A DNA stretch of 64,000 nucleotides from Acholeplasma sp. (GTDB taxonomy: Bacteria > Bacillota_I > Bacilli_A > Acholeplasmatales > Acholeplasmataceae), in contig DUPY01000045.1 in NCBI GenBank assembly GCA_012838065.1, positions 24,158 through 88,157 of the forward strand, written 5' to 3'. This document shows, piece by piece, positions 28,651-37,970 of this stretch (positions are counted from its first letter, which is position 1; every line of letters starts with the position of its first letter). Made by a program: the position numbers and the translations under genes. The notes under the pieces were generated by a model. It made no database searches. It had not been told where the DNA came from and saw nothing but the letters and a program-made list of their open reading frames with translations.

Positions 28651-30543
28651 ATGAAGAAAGTCTTACTTGCCTTTATAGTTTTAGTGAGCGCTGTTGTCTT
28701 CTCAGCCAACTTCGTAAAAGCTGATGACGCTACAGGCAAACTAGTTGTCCATTTCCAAAAATGGGATAACGACTATGAAGGATTAGGCGCTCATGGATGG
28801 AATGGCATTAGCGCAGTCGGCGAATATACACGTCTAGATGAATTCGGTGCAGTATTCGAATATGATGTTGTACCGGGTGAGGGAGAAATCGGATTCATCG
28901 CAGTTAACTGGGGCGAACCAGGTGTTGCAGAAACTTGGACAGACGCTGTTAAGTTTACAGATGATGTTTTGATTGACAAAACATTGATCGTAGCAGCTGA
29001 AGAAACACACATCTATATATTCGAAGGAGCTTCAGTTAAAGCGGGCTCTGATATGGAATATTTAGTTGCTGATAATGACAAAGCGAACATGATTTTAGTT
29101 TACTTTGACCCAGCAGGTTATGGCGAAAACCTCGGTGTTCATTCATGGGGTGGATGGGACATGACAGAACCAGGTTGGGGTGATCCAGCTAAAATCTTTG
29201 TACCAGTTGGTAAAAACCCAGGTGGTCAAGTAGTAATGGGTGCAATATTAACATTTGCAGTTGATAATACTCCAGGTCTACTTATTTATGAAGGCGCAGA
29301 TGCTAATAAGAAAACTGGCGATATTTTAGCAGTAGCAAACGCTGCTGATGAAAAACCAGGTGCATTTGAGGAAACTCCAACTGCAGGAGAAGTAGGAGTT
29401 GCTTATGTTTACAGTAAAGGTAATGGCTACACTGAAAATGATAACGTTTCATATAACGATGTAGAAGTTTTTGCAGAAGAAGCGTTCAAATTCTCAATTA
29501 TTCCTGCAAATCCACAAGAAGAACAAGGAACTTATGCAGTTGATCCTAGAACTATAAGAGTTGAATTAAACCAACAAGTTTCATCACCATATCCAAAAGC
29601 TACGGATAAAGATGCTGCAAGAGCAATTGTTGAAAGTTGGTTTACAGTAAAAGAAATCGTAACGCCTGCAACAGAAACAACGCCAGCAGTTTACGGTGAT
29701 GCTTTAACAATTGAGCGTGTTGACTTTGCGTTAACATCAGAATCAATTAGCAGTTTCGTAGTTATTTTAGATGAAGAAACACCTTTAGATAATACAAAAC
29801 AATATAAATTATTCTTCGACTTAGGGTTTCCAACTGAAGCATTAGCTGAAGAAAAAGAAGTAACAGTTACGATTAAAGTTAAAGCTCCAGAAAATACTCC
29901 AGCTGAAGCAGTATTATCGATCGCTGGTGATTTACCAGAAGCAAACTGGGACCCAACAGCTGAAGAATATACTGCAACTAAAGAAGGTGACTTCTATGTT
30001 GTAACTTTCAAAGTTAAAGTAAAAGAAGTTGCTACAGTATTTGAGTATAAATGGACAAGAGGTTCTTGGGAAGATGATGAGTTCATAGCTGAAAACCGTA
30101 AGTTTGTTGTTTATAACAATCAAGATACAGTAACAATTATTGATGAGGTATTAGCTTGGAAAGATATCGATGCTCCAGAAGAAAAATACGATGCACCAGT
30201 TGTTAATGTACAAATTAACTTAAGTGCAGATATCGATGTGGACATGGATACAGAAGGTCCAACAATTCAATTCCTTGGTTCATTATTAGGTAAACCAGAA
30301 AGTGAAAGAATTATCGTTGTTGACTGGGGTCTACCATTTGACCAAAACTTATTCCCAGCATATCGCGCATCAGATAATCGCGACAACCGCGATTGGACAC
30401 CTGCAGTTATCGTACCAAAAGGTGACTTCTCAGTTCTTGATACTAGAACAGAAGGCGATTATGTAATTATGCTACAAGTAACTGATAAATGGGGTAATAC
30501 TACCCAAGAGAAATTTACTTTTAGAGTAACTAAATCACAATAA
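28651..30543 (+). CDS. Secreted multi-domain starch-binding protein without catalytic domain
   Basis: 630-residue exported protein: signal peptide (about residues 1-24, ending VKADD) without lipobox. Residues 30-130 begin LVVHFQKWDNDY, very like the CBM41 domain of the pullulanase across the promoter; 145-250 form a second similar domain (MILVYFDPAGYGE). A Big-type beta domain follows (about 290-410), then a CBM20-like domain (about 412-505, LSIAGDLPEANWDP, FEYKWTRGSW) and a C-terminal Ig-like domain (about 520-630). No GH13 motif is present. The composition is strongly acidic. As first gene before the maltodextrin transporter, it probably holds starch close to the cell. Domain names are by pattern only. 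Confidence 0.72.
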   Translation: MKKVLLAFIVLVSAVVFSANFVKADDATGKLVVHFQKWDNDYEGLGAHGWNGISAVGEYTRLDEFGAVFEYDVVPGEGEIGFIAVNWGEPGVAETWTDAVKFTDDVLIDKTLIVAAEETHIYIFEGASVKAGSDMEYLVADNDKANMILVYFDPAGYGENLGVHSWGGWDMTEPGWGDPAKIFVPVGKNPGGQVVMGAILTFAVDNTPGLLIYEGADANKKTGDILAVANAADEKPGAFEETPTAGEVGVAYVYSKGNGYTENDNVSYNDVEVFAEEAFKFSIIPANPQEEQGTYAVDPRTIRVELNQQVSSPYPKATDKDAARAIVESWFTVKEIVTPATETTPAVYGDALTIERVDFALTSESISSFVVILDEETPLDNTKQYKLFFDLGFPTEALAEEKEVTVTIKVKAPENTPAEAVLSIAGDLPEANWDPTAEEYTATKEGDFYVVTFKVKVKEVATVFEYKWTRGSWEDDEFIAENRKFVVYNNQDTVTIIDEVLAWKDIDAPEEKYDAPVVNVQINLSADIDVDMDTEGPTIQFLGSLLGKPESERIIVVDWGLPFDQNLFPAYRASDNRDNRDWTPAVIVPKGDFSVLDTRTEGDYVIMLQVTDKWGNTTQEKFTFRVTKSQ

Positions 30544-30556
30544 GGAGGCTAAGTAA

Positions 30557-32071
30557 ATGAAAAAAATATTAACTATTGTATCAATTTTACTATTTGCTGT
30601 AATTATTGTGGCGTGTGGTAAAAAAGACTTTAAGGTAACATTTGTTACAAATGGTGGTACAGCAGTATCTGCTGTTGATGTTAAATCGGGAGATAAAATC
30701 TCAGAGCCTACAACTACTAAAAAAGCTCACAAAGTTGATGGTTGGTATACAACAGAAAACTTTGCAGAAGGAACTAAGTGGAATTTTGCTGAAGATACAG
30801 TAACAGCAAACATTACATTATATGTTAAATGGGTTGAAGACAATAAAGGTGAAAGAATTGACTTTAGTGATTTATTAAAACCTAAAACAACGATTCGCGT
30901 TTGGATGGATGATGAAAAAGGCGATTACATGCGTGCATTAATTGCTGAATTCAACAACCTATACCCAGAAATCATCGTTGAACATCAACATATGGGTACA
31001 GTTGAATCACGTGAAAAATTAAAAACTTTCGGTCCTTCAGGAAATGGTGCTGACGTATTCCAATTCCCACATGACCACTTAGCACAAGCTAAGTTAGAAG
31101 ACTTAGTATTAACTTTACCTAACTCAACAAAAACTTTATTAACTGAAAGATCACATCCAGTTGCATTACAAGTTGCAACATTAGATGGCGAAGTTGTTGG
31201 TGTACCAAACTCATTAGAATCTGTTGGTTTATACTACAACAAAGACTTAGTTGATACTCCTGCAACAACATTCGAAGAATTACTTGCAGAAGCGGCTATA
31301 TGGAATGCAGCTCCTAACGCTGATGATGCTACTCGTACGAATGCACAAGCTGGTGTTTACTACTTAGGAACATCAAGCCACTGGGCAGACAGCTACTTTA
31401 TGCAATTTGCATATTCAGCATTTGGATTTACTCCATTTGGACCTCAATTAAATGATCCAACTTCAGTAGGATTCAATACACCAGCTACAATTGCCGCATT
31501 GACATGGATGAGAGATTCATTGAAACCAGCAGTTACTGGTACAGGTGCTACAGACTCAGTTACAGCAGGTGCAAACTTTGAAAATGGTAAATTACCTTAT
31601 ATTATTGCTGGACCATGGAACGCAGAAGCTTACAAAGCTAAAGGCCTAAACTATGGTATCGCTAAGATGCCTACAATTAAAGTTGGCGACGAAAATAAGG
31701 AAACTAAGACATTTGCAGGTGCACAAATTACAGCTGTTTACAAATATTCACAAAATCAAGATGCTGCAATTAAATGGGTAGAATTCTTAACTTCTGACAT
31801 TGCTATGAAATTACAATATGAATACAAATATAAATTACCAGCATTAAAAGAAGAATTACTACAAAACATCCCAGGCGTATTAGATGATGAATTAATGAAT
31901 ATGATGTCTGAGCAATTAGCTACATCAGTTCCAATGCCAGTTATTCCAGAAGTAACATACTACTGGGGACCAGGTGAAGCAATGATTAAAGAAATTTGGA
32001 ACAATAATAAAGCAATAACTACAGCAGTAGCAGATGCAGAAGCTTCATATAAAGCTTTATCAGGAAGATAA
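30557..32071 (+). CDS. Maltodextrin-binding lipoprotein with extra InlB-type domain
   Basis: 504-residue solute-binding lipoprotein (family 1, MalE-like). Lipobox VAC with Cys at residue 20. Residues about 24-94 are an InlB/Flg_new repeat (VTFVTNGGTAVSAVDV, ending TLYVKW), not part of normal MalE proteins; the binding domain starts near residue 110 (TTIRVWMDDEKGDYM). It delivers maltodextrins to the two permeases that follow. AGGAGG overlaps the stop of the previous gene, so it is co-transcribed with the starch-binding protein. Sugar specificity is inferred from the neighbours. Confidence 0.92.
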   Translation: MKKILTIVSILLFAVIIVACGKKDFKVTFVTNGGTAVSAVDVKSGDKISEPTTTKKAHKVDGWYTTENFAEGTKWNFAEDTVTANITLYVKWVEDNKGERIDFSDLLKPKTTIRVWMDDEKGDYMRALIAEFNNLYPEIIVEHQHMGTVESREKLKTFGPSGNGADVFQFPHDHLAQAKLEDLVLTLPNSTKTLLTERSHPVALQVATLDGEVVGVPNSLESVGLYYNKDLVDTPATTFEELLAEAAIWNAAPNADDATRTNAQAGVYYLGTSSHWADSYFMQFAYSAFGFTPFGPQLNDPTSVGFNTPATIAALTWMRDSLKPAVTGTGATDSVTAGANFENGKLPYIIAGPWNAEAYKAKGLNYGIAKMPTIKVGDENKETKTFAGAQITAVYKYSQNQDAAIKWVEFLTSDIAMKLQYEYKYKLPALKEELLQNIPGVLDDELMNMMSEQLATSVPMPVIPEVTYYWGPGEAMIKEIWNNNKAITTAVADAEASYKALSGR

Positions 32072-32100
32072 TATAACTTAGTTAAAGATATACAAATGTA

Positions 32101-32135
32101 GGAGCGGTCGCTTGACCGCCCCTCGTTTGTTTTAT
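32101..32135 (+). terminator. Hairpin between binding protein and permease genes (attenuator)
   Basis: GC-rich stem GCGGTC (32104-32109) with GACCGC (32114-32119), 4-base loop, then a loosely T-rich stretch. Such hairpins after the binding-protein gene of ABC operons let less message through to the permeases or protect the 5' part from decay. Confidence 0.6.
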
Positions 32136-32158
32136 CTTTATGCATTTTTGGAGGATGT

Positions 32159-34555
32159 ATGAAAATACTTAGCATAATAAAAGCGATACTTTCAGGTCTT
32201 GTTTGGGGCCTAGGACAAGTATTTAACAAACAATTCTTAAAAGGGTTATTCTTTTTTGTTTTCTTTATCGGCTTTTTAAGTGTTGAGTTTTTTACAGGAA
32301 AATACACAGAAGAAATTGATCCATACGATAAAATTCAAGGGAATGCATATGGAGAGTCTTGGGTAAGACAACGTTTCTTTGAAGGTTTATCTGAAGAAAA
32401 CTTTAATAACCCGGGTTCTGTACAATATGTTTATGATTATATTGATGAACTTGGAGGCGCTGAATTTTTAACAGAAGATTTATTAATAAAATTCATCGCA
32501 CAAGATTTAAAAGAAAATAATCAAAACGGTTATATGAACTTAGGTTCTAAAACATTACTTGAAGAGCAGCCAGATGATACTAATAAAATTCACATAATTA
32601 GAAAAGAAGTACTATTATGGGATGATGTAAATAATGTTTACTATGAAGAAAAAGATGTAACTGTCGATGGCGTAAACAAAAAAGAATACTATCAGCGAGA
32701 AAATCACTTAACTGAAGGCTACGTTTTAGATGAATCTGGCAACCCAGTGACTCTATCAGCCGAACAAGTTACAGAATTTGTACGTTTTGAAAAAACAGGG
32801 GATGTATATTTTAGACAAAATAACTACTTTGTTGGTGTTAAACGTGGAAATGTAACGACAATCAATCAGTATTTAAGATTAAGTGATGGAGCAATCGTAA
32901 GTACCTCAGGTACATATCAACCACGTCCACAAGTCGTGGGACCGATTTATCGTATACCTACGGCGCCAGATGCGACTACATATAATTTATACGAATACTT
33001 TGAACCTGAATTACCATATTTAGGAACATATCTACAATATAATGACACACCACTTACAAAAGCATTTAAAAATGCGATGAACATTACTTATAACGGTTTA
33101 GCAAATAGTTATACAAATACCGATTATACATTCTTTATATTAAGAGTATATTTTGAACTGCATCCAGAAATTAAAGAAGTATTTGAATCTGGATTTAATC
33201 ATTTCTTCTATGATAAAGCAGGTTTATTTGTTCGTGGATATTGGGCAGTATTTACGTTAGGTGAAACAAGAAAAGTAGAATACAAACTTTATTCAACATT
33301 ATCAGATGCCTTACTATATAAAGCAGGTGAAGGTGGTAAACAAGCTAACTTGTTACCAAGTGTGCCATTACAAGGACACATCTCAACACAGTTATTATTA
33401 GAGGGTCTAATTGGGGTTATTTTATCGTTATTCTTCTTACTGTTTATGATTTGGAGCATTAGAGATGCTTATCGAGTAAGTGAAGCGAAACGAATGAAAG
33501 AAAAAGTTGAAGGGGATAGTACATACTTTAAATCTGTTTGGGAAAATGGATTCGAATATATCGTCCTTTCACCTGCATTATTTGTATTAGCATTTATTTC
33601 AATCATGCCGATTGTTTTTGGCTTTGTAATTGCCTTTACGAACATTTCCGGTAACGAGTCAATGATGGACACGTTTAACTGGGTCGGTTTAGAAAACTTT
33701 TTTGCGATCTTTAATTTCTCAGGAAGTTTAGGCGCTTCTTATGGTGTTGCCTTCTGGAGAGTATTAGGATGGACCATTGTATGGGCAATATTCTCAACGT
33801 TTACTGTTTTCTTTGGTGGCTTCATACAAGCACTAATTATTAATAACGAAAATGTTATCTTTAGAAAACTATGGCGAACAATATTAATTTTACCTTGGGC
33901 AATTCCAGCATTATTATCACAAATGGTATTCGCGGTTATGTTCAATGAACATGGTTTTGTAAACCAAGTATTAATTGATGTTGGTGTTTATGAGTTCTTC
34001 CAAAATCTAGGTATTTTAGGAGTAGACTATGAAAGTTTATCTGGCCTTAGAAAAATATTTTATTTAGGACCTGAAAATATACAATGGTTTAGAAACTCAT
34101 TCAATCCAAACTTTGTTCGTGCAACGTTAATTGTCGTTAACATTTGGTTAGGATTCCCATACTTTATGGCACTTATGACAAGTGTTATGACGGCAATCGA
34201 TAAAACATTATACGAAGCGGCAGATATTGATGGTGCGACAAGATGGCAAAAAATTAAGTCGATTACCATACCACTGGTTATGTATTCAACCGCACCAATA
34301 TTAATTATGACATTCTCAGGAAACTTCAATAACTTCGGGGTCATCTACTTTATTACAGGTGGTGGACCAAATGAAGGGCATTTCTATCGAGGATTTGCGG
34401 GAGATACAGATATCTTAATTTCGTGGATGTATAAATTAACCGTTGATGAAGCGATTTACAATATGGCCTCTGTATTTTCAGTGCTAATATTCTTGTTTGT
34501 TGGTTCAGTTACTGCATGGAACTTGTCAAGAACCAGAGCATTCCAGGAGGACTAA
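32159..34555 (+). CDS. Maltodextrin ABC permease MalF-like with very large outside domain
   Basis: 798 residues, against about 430-515 for usual MalF/MalC proteins. A first membrane helix lies at about 26-45, then about 365 residues with no membrane segment and many acidic and Tyr residues (outside), then a helix at about 413-433. The normal permease core follows from about 465, with the EAA loop YEAADIDGATRWQKIKSITIPL contacting the ATPase. Located between the binding protein and MalG genes. The extra domain is much larger than the P2 loop of E. coli MalF and I cannot name its fold. Confidence 0.88.
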   Translation: MKILSIIKAILSGLVWGLGQVFNKQFLKGLFFFVFFIGFLSVEFFTGKYTEEIDPYDKIQGNAYGESWVRQRFFEGLSEENFNNPGSVQYVYDYIDELGGAEFLTEDLLIKFIAQDLKENNQNGYMNLGSKTLLEEQPDDTNKIHIIRKEVLLWDDVNNVYYEEKDVTVDGVNKKEYYQRENHLTEGYVLDESGNPVTLSAEQVTEFVRFEKTGDVYFRQNNYFVGVKRGNVTTINQYLRLSDGAIVSTSGTYQPRPQVVGPIYRIPTAPDATTYNLYEYFEPELPYLGTYLQYNDTPLTKAFKNAMNITYNGLANSYTNTDYTFFILRVYFELHPEIKEVFESGFNHFFYDKAGLFVRGYWAVFTLGETRKVEYKLYSTLSDALLYKAGEGGKQANLLPSVPLQGHISTQLLLEGLIGVILSLFFLLFMIWSIRDAYRVSEAKRMKEKVEGDSTYFKSVWENGFEYIVLSPALFVLAFISIMPIVFGFVIAFTNISGNESMMDTFNWVGLENFFAIFNFSGSLGASYGVAFWRVLGWTIVWAIFSTFTVFFGGFIQALIINNENVIFRKLWRTILILPWAIPALLSQMVFAVMFNEHGFVNQVLIDVGVYEFFQNLGILGVDYESLSGLRKIFYLGPENIQWFRNSFNPNFVRATLIVVNIWLGFPYFMALMTSVMTAIDKTLYEAADIDGATRWQKIKSITIPLVMYSTAPILIMTFSGNFNNFGVIYFITGGGPNEGHFYRGFAGDTDILISWMYKLTVDEAIYNMASVFSVLIFLFVGSVTAWNLSRTRAFQED

Positions 34556-34558
34556 GAC

Positions 34559-35941
34559 ATGAAACTATTTATTGGAATCCTTATATTTTTAATTATTTGG
34601 TATGTGCTTGTACAGCAATCAATGGTTTATGAATATGCTAAGAAAAAAGGCTATGAAGGTAAACGTATACGTTTTATTGGTTTAATTCCTGTATTTGGGC
34701 TATTATATTACAGAAAAAAAGAAAGTCTTGTAAAAGTAACAGACTATGAATTAAAAGATGTATTCAACAATGAGAAAACGATTGAAAGAGTAGTTTTATA
34801 TTTCTTTGGTACGATTGCATTTATACTATTATTCACAATGATTGCAGTCTTTGGCTATCTATCGATTAAAAACAACGCATTAAGAACAATTGTTGTTACT
34901 TTCTTAGTAATTCTAGCATTCTTACTTAATCAAGGACTTGTCGTTGATTACGCAGCTAAGAAAGGCTATGAAGGTACTCGAGTTGAGCTGATTGCCTCAA
35001 TACCTATATATGGCGCAATATACTTTAAGAAAAAACAAAGTATTAGAAACACATCAAAACTTGCAATTAAAGAAGTATTTAAACCATCAAGAATTTTTGA
35101 AAAAATATTTGTTTATGGCGAATTAACGATTGTTGCAACCGTTGTATTAATACCAATTATTTATATCTTTGGTATGGCGTTTTCAAACATTCAAAGTGAT
35201 GTACCTAACCAGTTGTGGCCTGAGACACCAACACTCGGTGCATTTAAATATTTATTCGATGAAACAAAATTTACAACATGGTATAGCAATACATTATCAA
35301 TTGCAGTTATTAACATGCTTATAGGAACTGTTATAATTACAGGGGCTGCATACGTATTTGCAAGATTTAGCTTTAAAGGTAAAAAAGCCGGTTTACTTTC
35401 ATTATTAGTTCTACAAGCTTTCCCATCATTTATGGGGTTAATCGCAATGTATGTTTTATTTTGGAAGTTCGGTTTACTTGGTAGACCTTGGGCATTAAGT
35501 ATTTTATACATTGGCGGTAGTATTCCAGGAAACCTTTGGTTGATTAAGGGCTTCTTATCGCAAATTCCTAAGGACTTAGACGAATCCGCAATGATCGATG
35601 GTGCAAATAAACTTCAAATATTCTTTAGAATTATTTTACCGTTGTCAATTCCGATTTTAACATTTGTTGCTGTATCAATGTTCATGGGACCTTGGATGGA
35701 CTATATGCTACCAGGTTACTTACTTAATATTCCAAAAACTGGTGCAGAACCAGGTTATGATATTACACAACAATGGACACTTGCTGTTGGTTTATTTAAG
35801 TTCATTAATGACCCAACATATCGACACTATTCAGCGTTTGCTTCAGGTGCGTTATTGGTGGGGCTACCAATTACTGTATTATATGTTGTTTTCCAAAAAT
35901 ACATCATCGAAGGTGTTATGGCTGGTGCAACAAAAGGTTAA
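34559..35941 (+). CDS. Maltodextrin ABC permease MalG-like with duplicated N-terminal module
   Basis: 460 residues, against about 280 for usual MalG proteins. The permease core is C-terminal (from about 180) with the EAA loop LDESAMIDGANKLQIFFRIILP. The first 180 residues hold two copies of a membrane helix plus loop module: AKKKGYEGKR with IPVFGLLYYRKK (27-54) and AAKKGYEGTR with IPIYGAIYFKKK (132-159), about 105 residues apart. The gene starts 3 bases after malF with AGGAGG. No ATPase gene of the MalK/MsmK type follows; a terminator does. Confidence 0.9.
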   Translation: MKLFIGILIFLIIWYVLVQQSMVYEYAKKKGYEGKRIRFIGLIPVFGLLYYRKKESLVKVTDYELKDVFNNEKTIERVVLYFFGTIAFILLFTMIAVFGYLSIKNNALRTIVVTFLVILAFLLNQGLVVDYAAKKGYEGTRVELIASIPIYGAIYFKKKQSIRNTSKLAIKEVFKPSRIFEKIFVYGELTIVATVVLIPIIYIFGMAFSNIQSDVPNQLWPETPTLGAFKYLFDETKFTTWYSNTLSIAVINMLIGTVIITGAAYVFARFSFKGKKAGLLSLLVLQAFPSFMGLIAMYVLFWKFGLLGRPWALSILYIGGSIPGNLWLIKGFLSQIPKDLDESAMIDGANKLQIFFRIILPLSIPILTFVAVSMFMGPWMDYMLPGYLLNIPKTGAEPGYDITQQWTLAVGLFKFINDPTYRHYSAFASGALLVGLPITVLYVVFQKYIIEGVMAGATKG

Positions 35942-35950
35942 TAATATTTT

Positions 35951-35974
35951 CGGGTGCTTCGGCACCCTTTTATC
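35951..35974 (+). terminator. Terminator of the starch/maltodextrin transporter operon
   Basis: GGGTGC-TTCG-GCACCC stem with a UUCG tetraloop followed by TTTT. Confidence 0.95.
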
Positions 35975-36082
35975 TTTTCAAATGCTAAGCATAAGAGTTA
36001 TTGTCATTTTATAAATCATTGATACATGATATAATATTTTTGAATATTATTATTAGTAAATAATAAATAAAGGATGCAAACA

Positions 36083-37036
36083 ATGGAAGATATTGGATAC
36101 GGATTAGCAAACGGAAAAATTATATTAATGGGTGAACACTCAGTTGTCTATGGAAAACCAGCGATTGCTCTCCCTTTTGATAAAGTTCAAATTGAATCAC
36201 GCATCTATAAAAGTGAAGGCCCAATTACCATTGATTGTCTTTACTATAAAGGTGCATTAGAAGAAGCTAGTGATGTAATCGAAGGTATTCGTCAGCTCAT
36301 ACAGTTTGTTTTAACATACTTAAATCAACCAGTAAATGGTTTACATATAAAAATTGATTCGAATTTACCTGCTCAACGTGGGCTAGGTTCTTCAGCTGCT
36401 GTTTCGGTAGCTGTTGTAAGATCAATTTTTGATGCGTTTAAAGTACCGCTTAGTGATGAATTGCTTCATTATTTTGTTGGTATCGCAGAGCAAATTCACC
36501 ACACCAATCCAAGTGGATTAGATGCGACAACAATCTCATCAAATCGTGCAATTTTCTTTCAAAAAGAAAAAGGTAAATCCCCGATTCCAATGCAAATGGA
36601 TGCGATACTAGTTGTTGCAGATACAGGTAGAGTTGGTCAGACAAAACAAGCAGTAGACGAAGTCCGTCAATTATGGAGTGACAATCCAACAATTGTTAAC
36701 CCTATCTTAGATCGTTTAGGTGCATTAACAGAGGAAGTACGTGGATTTTTAAAAAACAACGAGGTGATTCGCTTGGGACTGGCAATGACGGAAGCACATA
36801 CGTTACTCAAAAAAATTAATGTAAGTGATGAAGGTTTAGAATTTTTAGTTGAAACTGCATTAAAAAATGGTGCGCTAGGTGCGAAACTAACAGGTGGTGG
36901 AAAAGGCGGCTGTATGATTGCCTTAACGAAATCTAAAGAAGAAGCGATTCATATTTCAAAAGCATTATTAAATGCTGGCGCGCATCATACATGGTTTTAC
37001 GATTTAGGAGAAATTATTGATGAAGGCAATCGCTAG
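36083..37036 (+). CDS. Mevalonate kinase
   Basis: 317-residue GHMP-family kinase making mevalonate-5-phosphate. ATP-binding motif GLGSSAA at residues 100-106; early motif GKIILMGEHSVVYGKPA is typical of mevalonate kinases; the C-terminal GGGKGGCM glycine loop is present. I prefer the ATG at 36083: AAAGG sits 9 bases before it, while the ATG at 36074 directly touches AAAGG. A -10 TATAAT is at 36030-36035. First of four overlapping isoprenoid genes. Confidence 0.95.
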   Translation: MEDIGYGLANGKIILMGEHSVVYGKPAIALPFDKVQIESRIYKSEGPITIDCLYYKGALEEASDVIEGIRQLIQFVLTYLNQPVNGLHIKIDSNLPAQRGLGSSAAVSVAVVRSIFDAFKVPLSDELLHYFVGIAEQIHHTNPSGLDATTISSNRAIFFQKEKGKSPIPMQMDAILVVADTGRVGQTKQAVDEVRQLWSDNPTIVNPILDRLGALTEEVRGFLKNNEVIRLGLAMTEAHTLLKKINVSDEGLEFLVETALKNGALGAKLTGGGKGGCMIALTKSKEEAIHISKALLNAGAHHTWFYDLGEIIDEGNR

Positions 37037-37970
37037 AGCGTATGCGAATTTCGCATTAATTAAATATTGGGGAAAAAAAGATGAATTGTTAAAGTTACCT
37101 GTACAAAGTAGTCTTTCTTTTACTGTTGATGAGTTTTATACCGACATGACTGTAACGTTTAAAGATAATTTAAAAAAAGATGTACTCTACATTGATGAAT
37201 TATTAATTACGGATAAGAAGTATACTCGAATTCATAACTTTATGAATATTGTTAGACAACGTTACAAAATTGATAAATATGCGATTATTGAATCATCTTC
37301 AAATGTTCATATCGGTGCAGGTCTAGCTTCATCAGCATCTTCATTTGCTGCATTAGCGTATGCGGTCAATCTGGCTTTAAATTTAAAACTATCAAAAAAA
37401 GAACTATCGATTCTTGCACGTCTAGGTTCAGGAAGCGCTTCACGTTCAATTCATGGTGGATTTTCACTATGGAAAGCAGGCACAGATGAAACAAGTTATG
37501 CAACAAGCCTAAAAATTGACTGGCCTGAGTTTCGAATGATTGCTGTAATTGTTAATGATAATGAGAAAAAAATCGGAAGTTCAGAAGCTATGAAAGCATC
37601 ACTAAACTCACCATTTTATGATGCCTATGTTAAGCAATCAAAAAACGATTTGAAAGCTATGCAAAATGCATTGAAAGAAAAAGATATTTATAAAGTTGGC
37701 GATATTGCCGAACGAAATGCATTACTCATGCATTCAACGTTATTACCACTTGATTTATGGTATTTTTTACCGGACACCATTAAAATCATGAACGAAGTAA
37801 AAAAACTTCGAGAAAATAATATTCCAGTGTATTTTACGATGGATGCAGGTCCAAACGTAAAACTTATTACAACTCAAGAATATTTAAACGCGATAACATC
37901 GCATTTTAAAGAGTATCCACTCATTGTATTGAAAGAAGGGAAAGCCGTGTATGGAAAACGTATTAGTTAG
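37020..37970 (+). CDS. mvaD: Diphosphomevalonate decarboxylase
   Basis: 316-residue GHMP-superfamily enzyme converting diphosphomevalonate to isopentenyl diphosphate and CO2. The start ARAYANFALIKYWGKKDELLKLP is diagnostic; ATP motif GLASSAS at 101-107; GSGSASRSIHGGF and TMDAGPNVKLI are further family stretches. ATG 37020 with TAGGAG upstream; the gene overlaps mevalonate kinase by 17 bases and the next kinase by 20. Confidence 0.96.
   Translation: MKAIARAYANFALIKYWGKKDELLKLPVQSSLSFTVDEFYTDMTVTFKDNLKKDVLYIDELLITDKKYTRIHNFMNIVRQRYKIDKYAIIESSSNVHIGAGLASSASSFAALAYAVNLALNLKLSKKELSILARLGSGSASRSIHGGFSLWKAGTDETSYATSLKIDWPEFRMIAVIVNDNEKKIGSSEAMKASLNSPFYDAYVKQSKNDLKAMQNALKEKDIYKVGDIAERNALLMHSTLLPLDLWYFLPDTIKIMNEVKKLRENNIPVYFTMDAGPNVKLITTQEYLNAITSHFKEYPLIVLKEGKAVYGKRIS

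Noticed and set aside
22423..32071. Internalin or adhesin role for the InlB-repeat lipoproteins
   Set aside because: There are no leucine-rich repeats, and the partner domains are amylase and sugar-binding protein; the repeat is a common spacer fold.
35664..36014. Out-of-frame 116-residue frame running past the end of malG
   Set aside because: It overlaps the conserved MalG core and passes through the malG terminator; composition is not protein-like.
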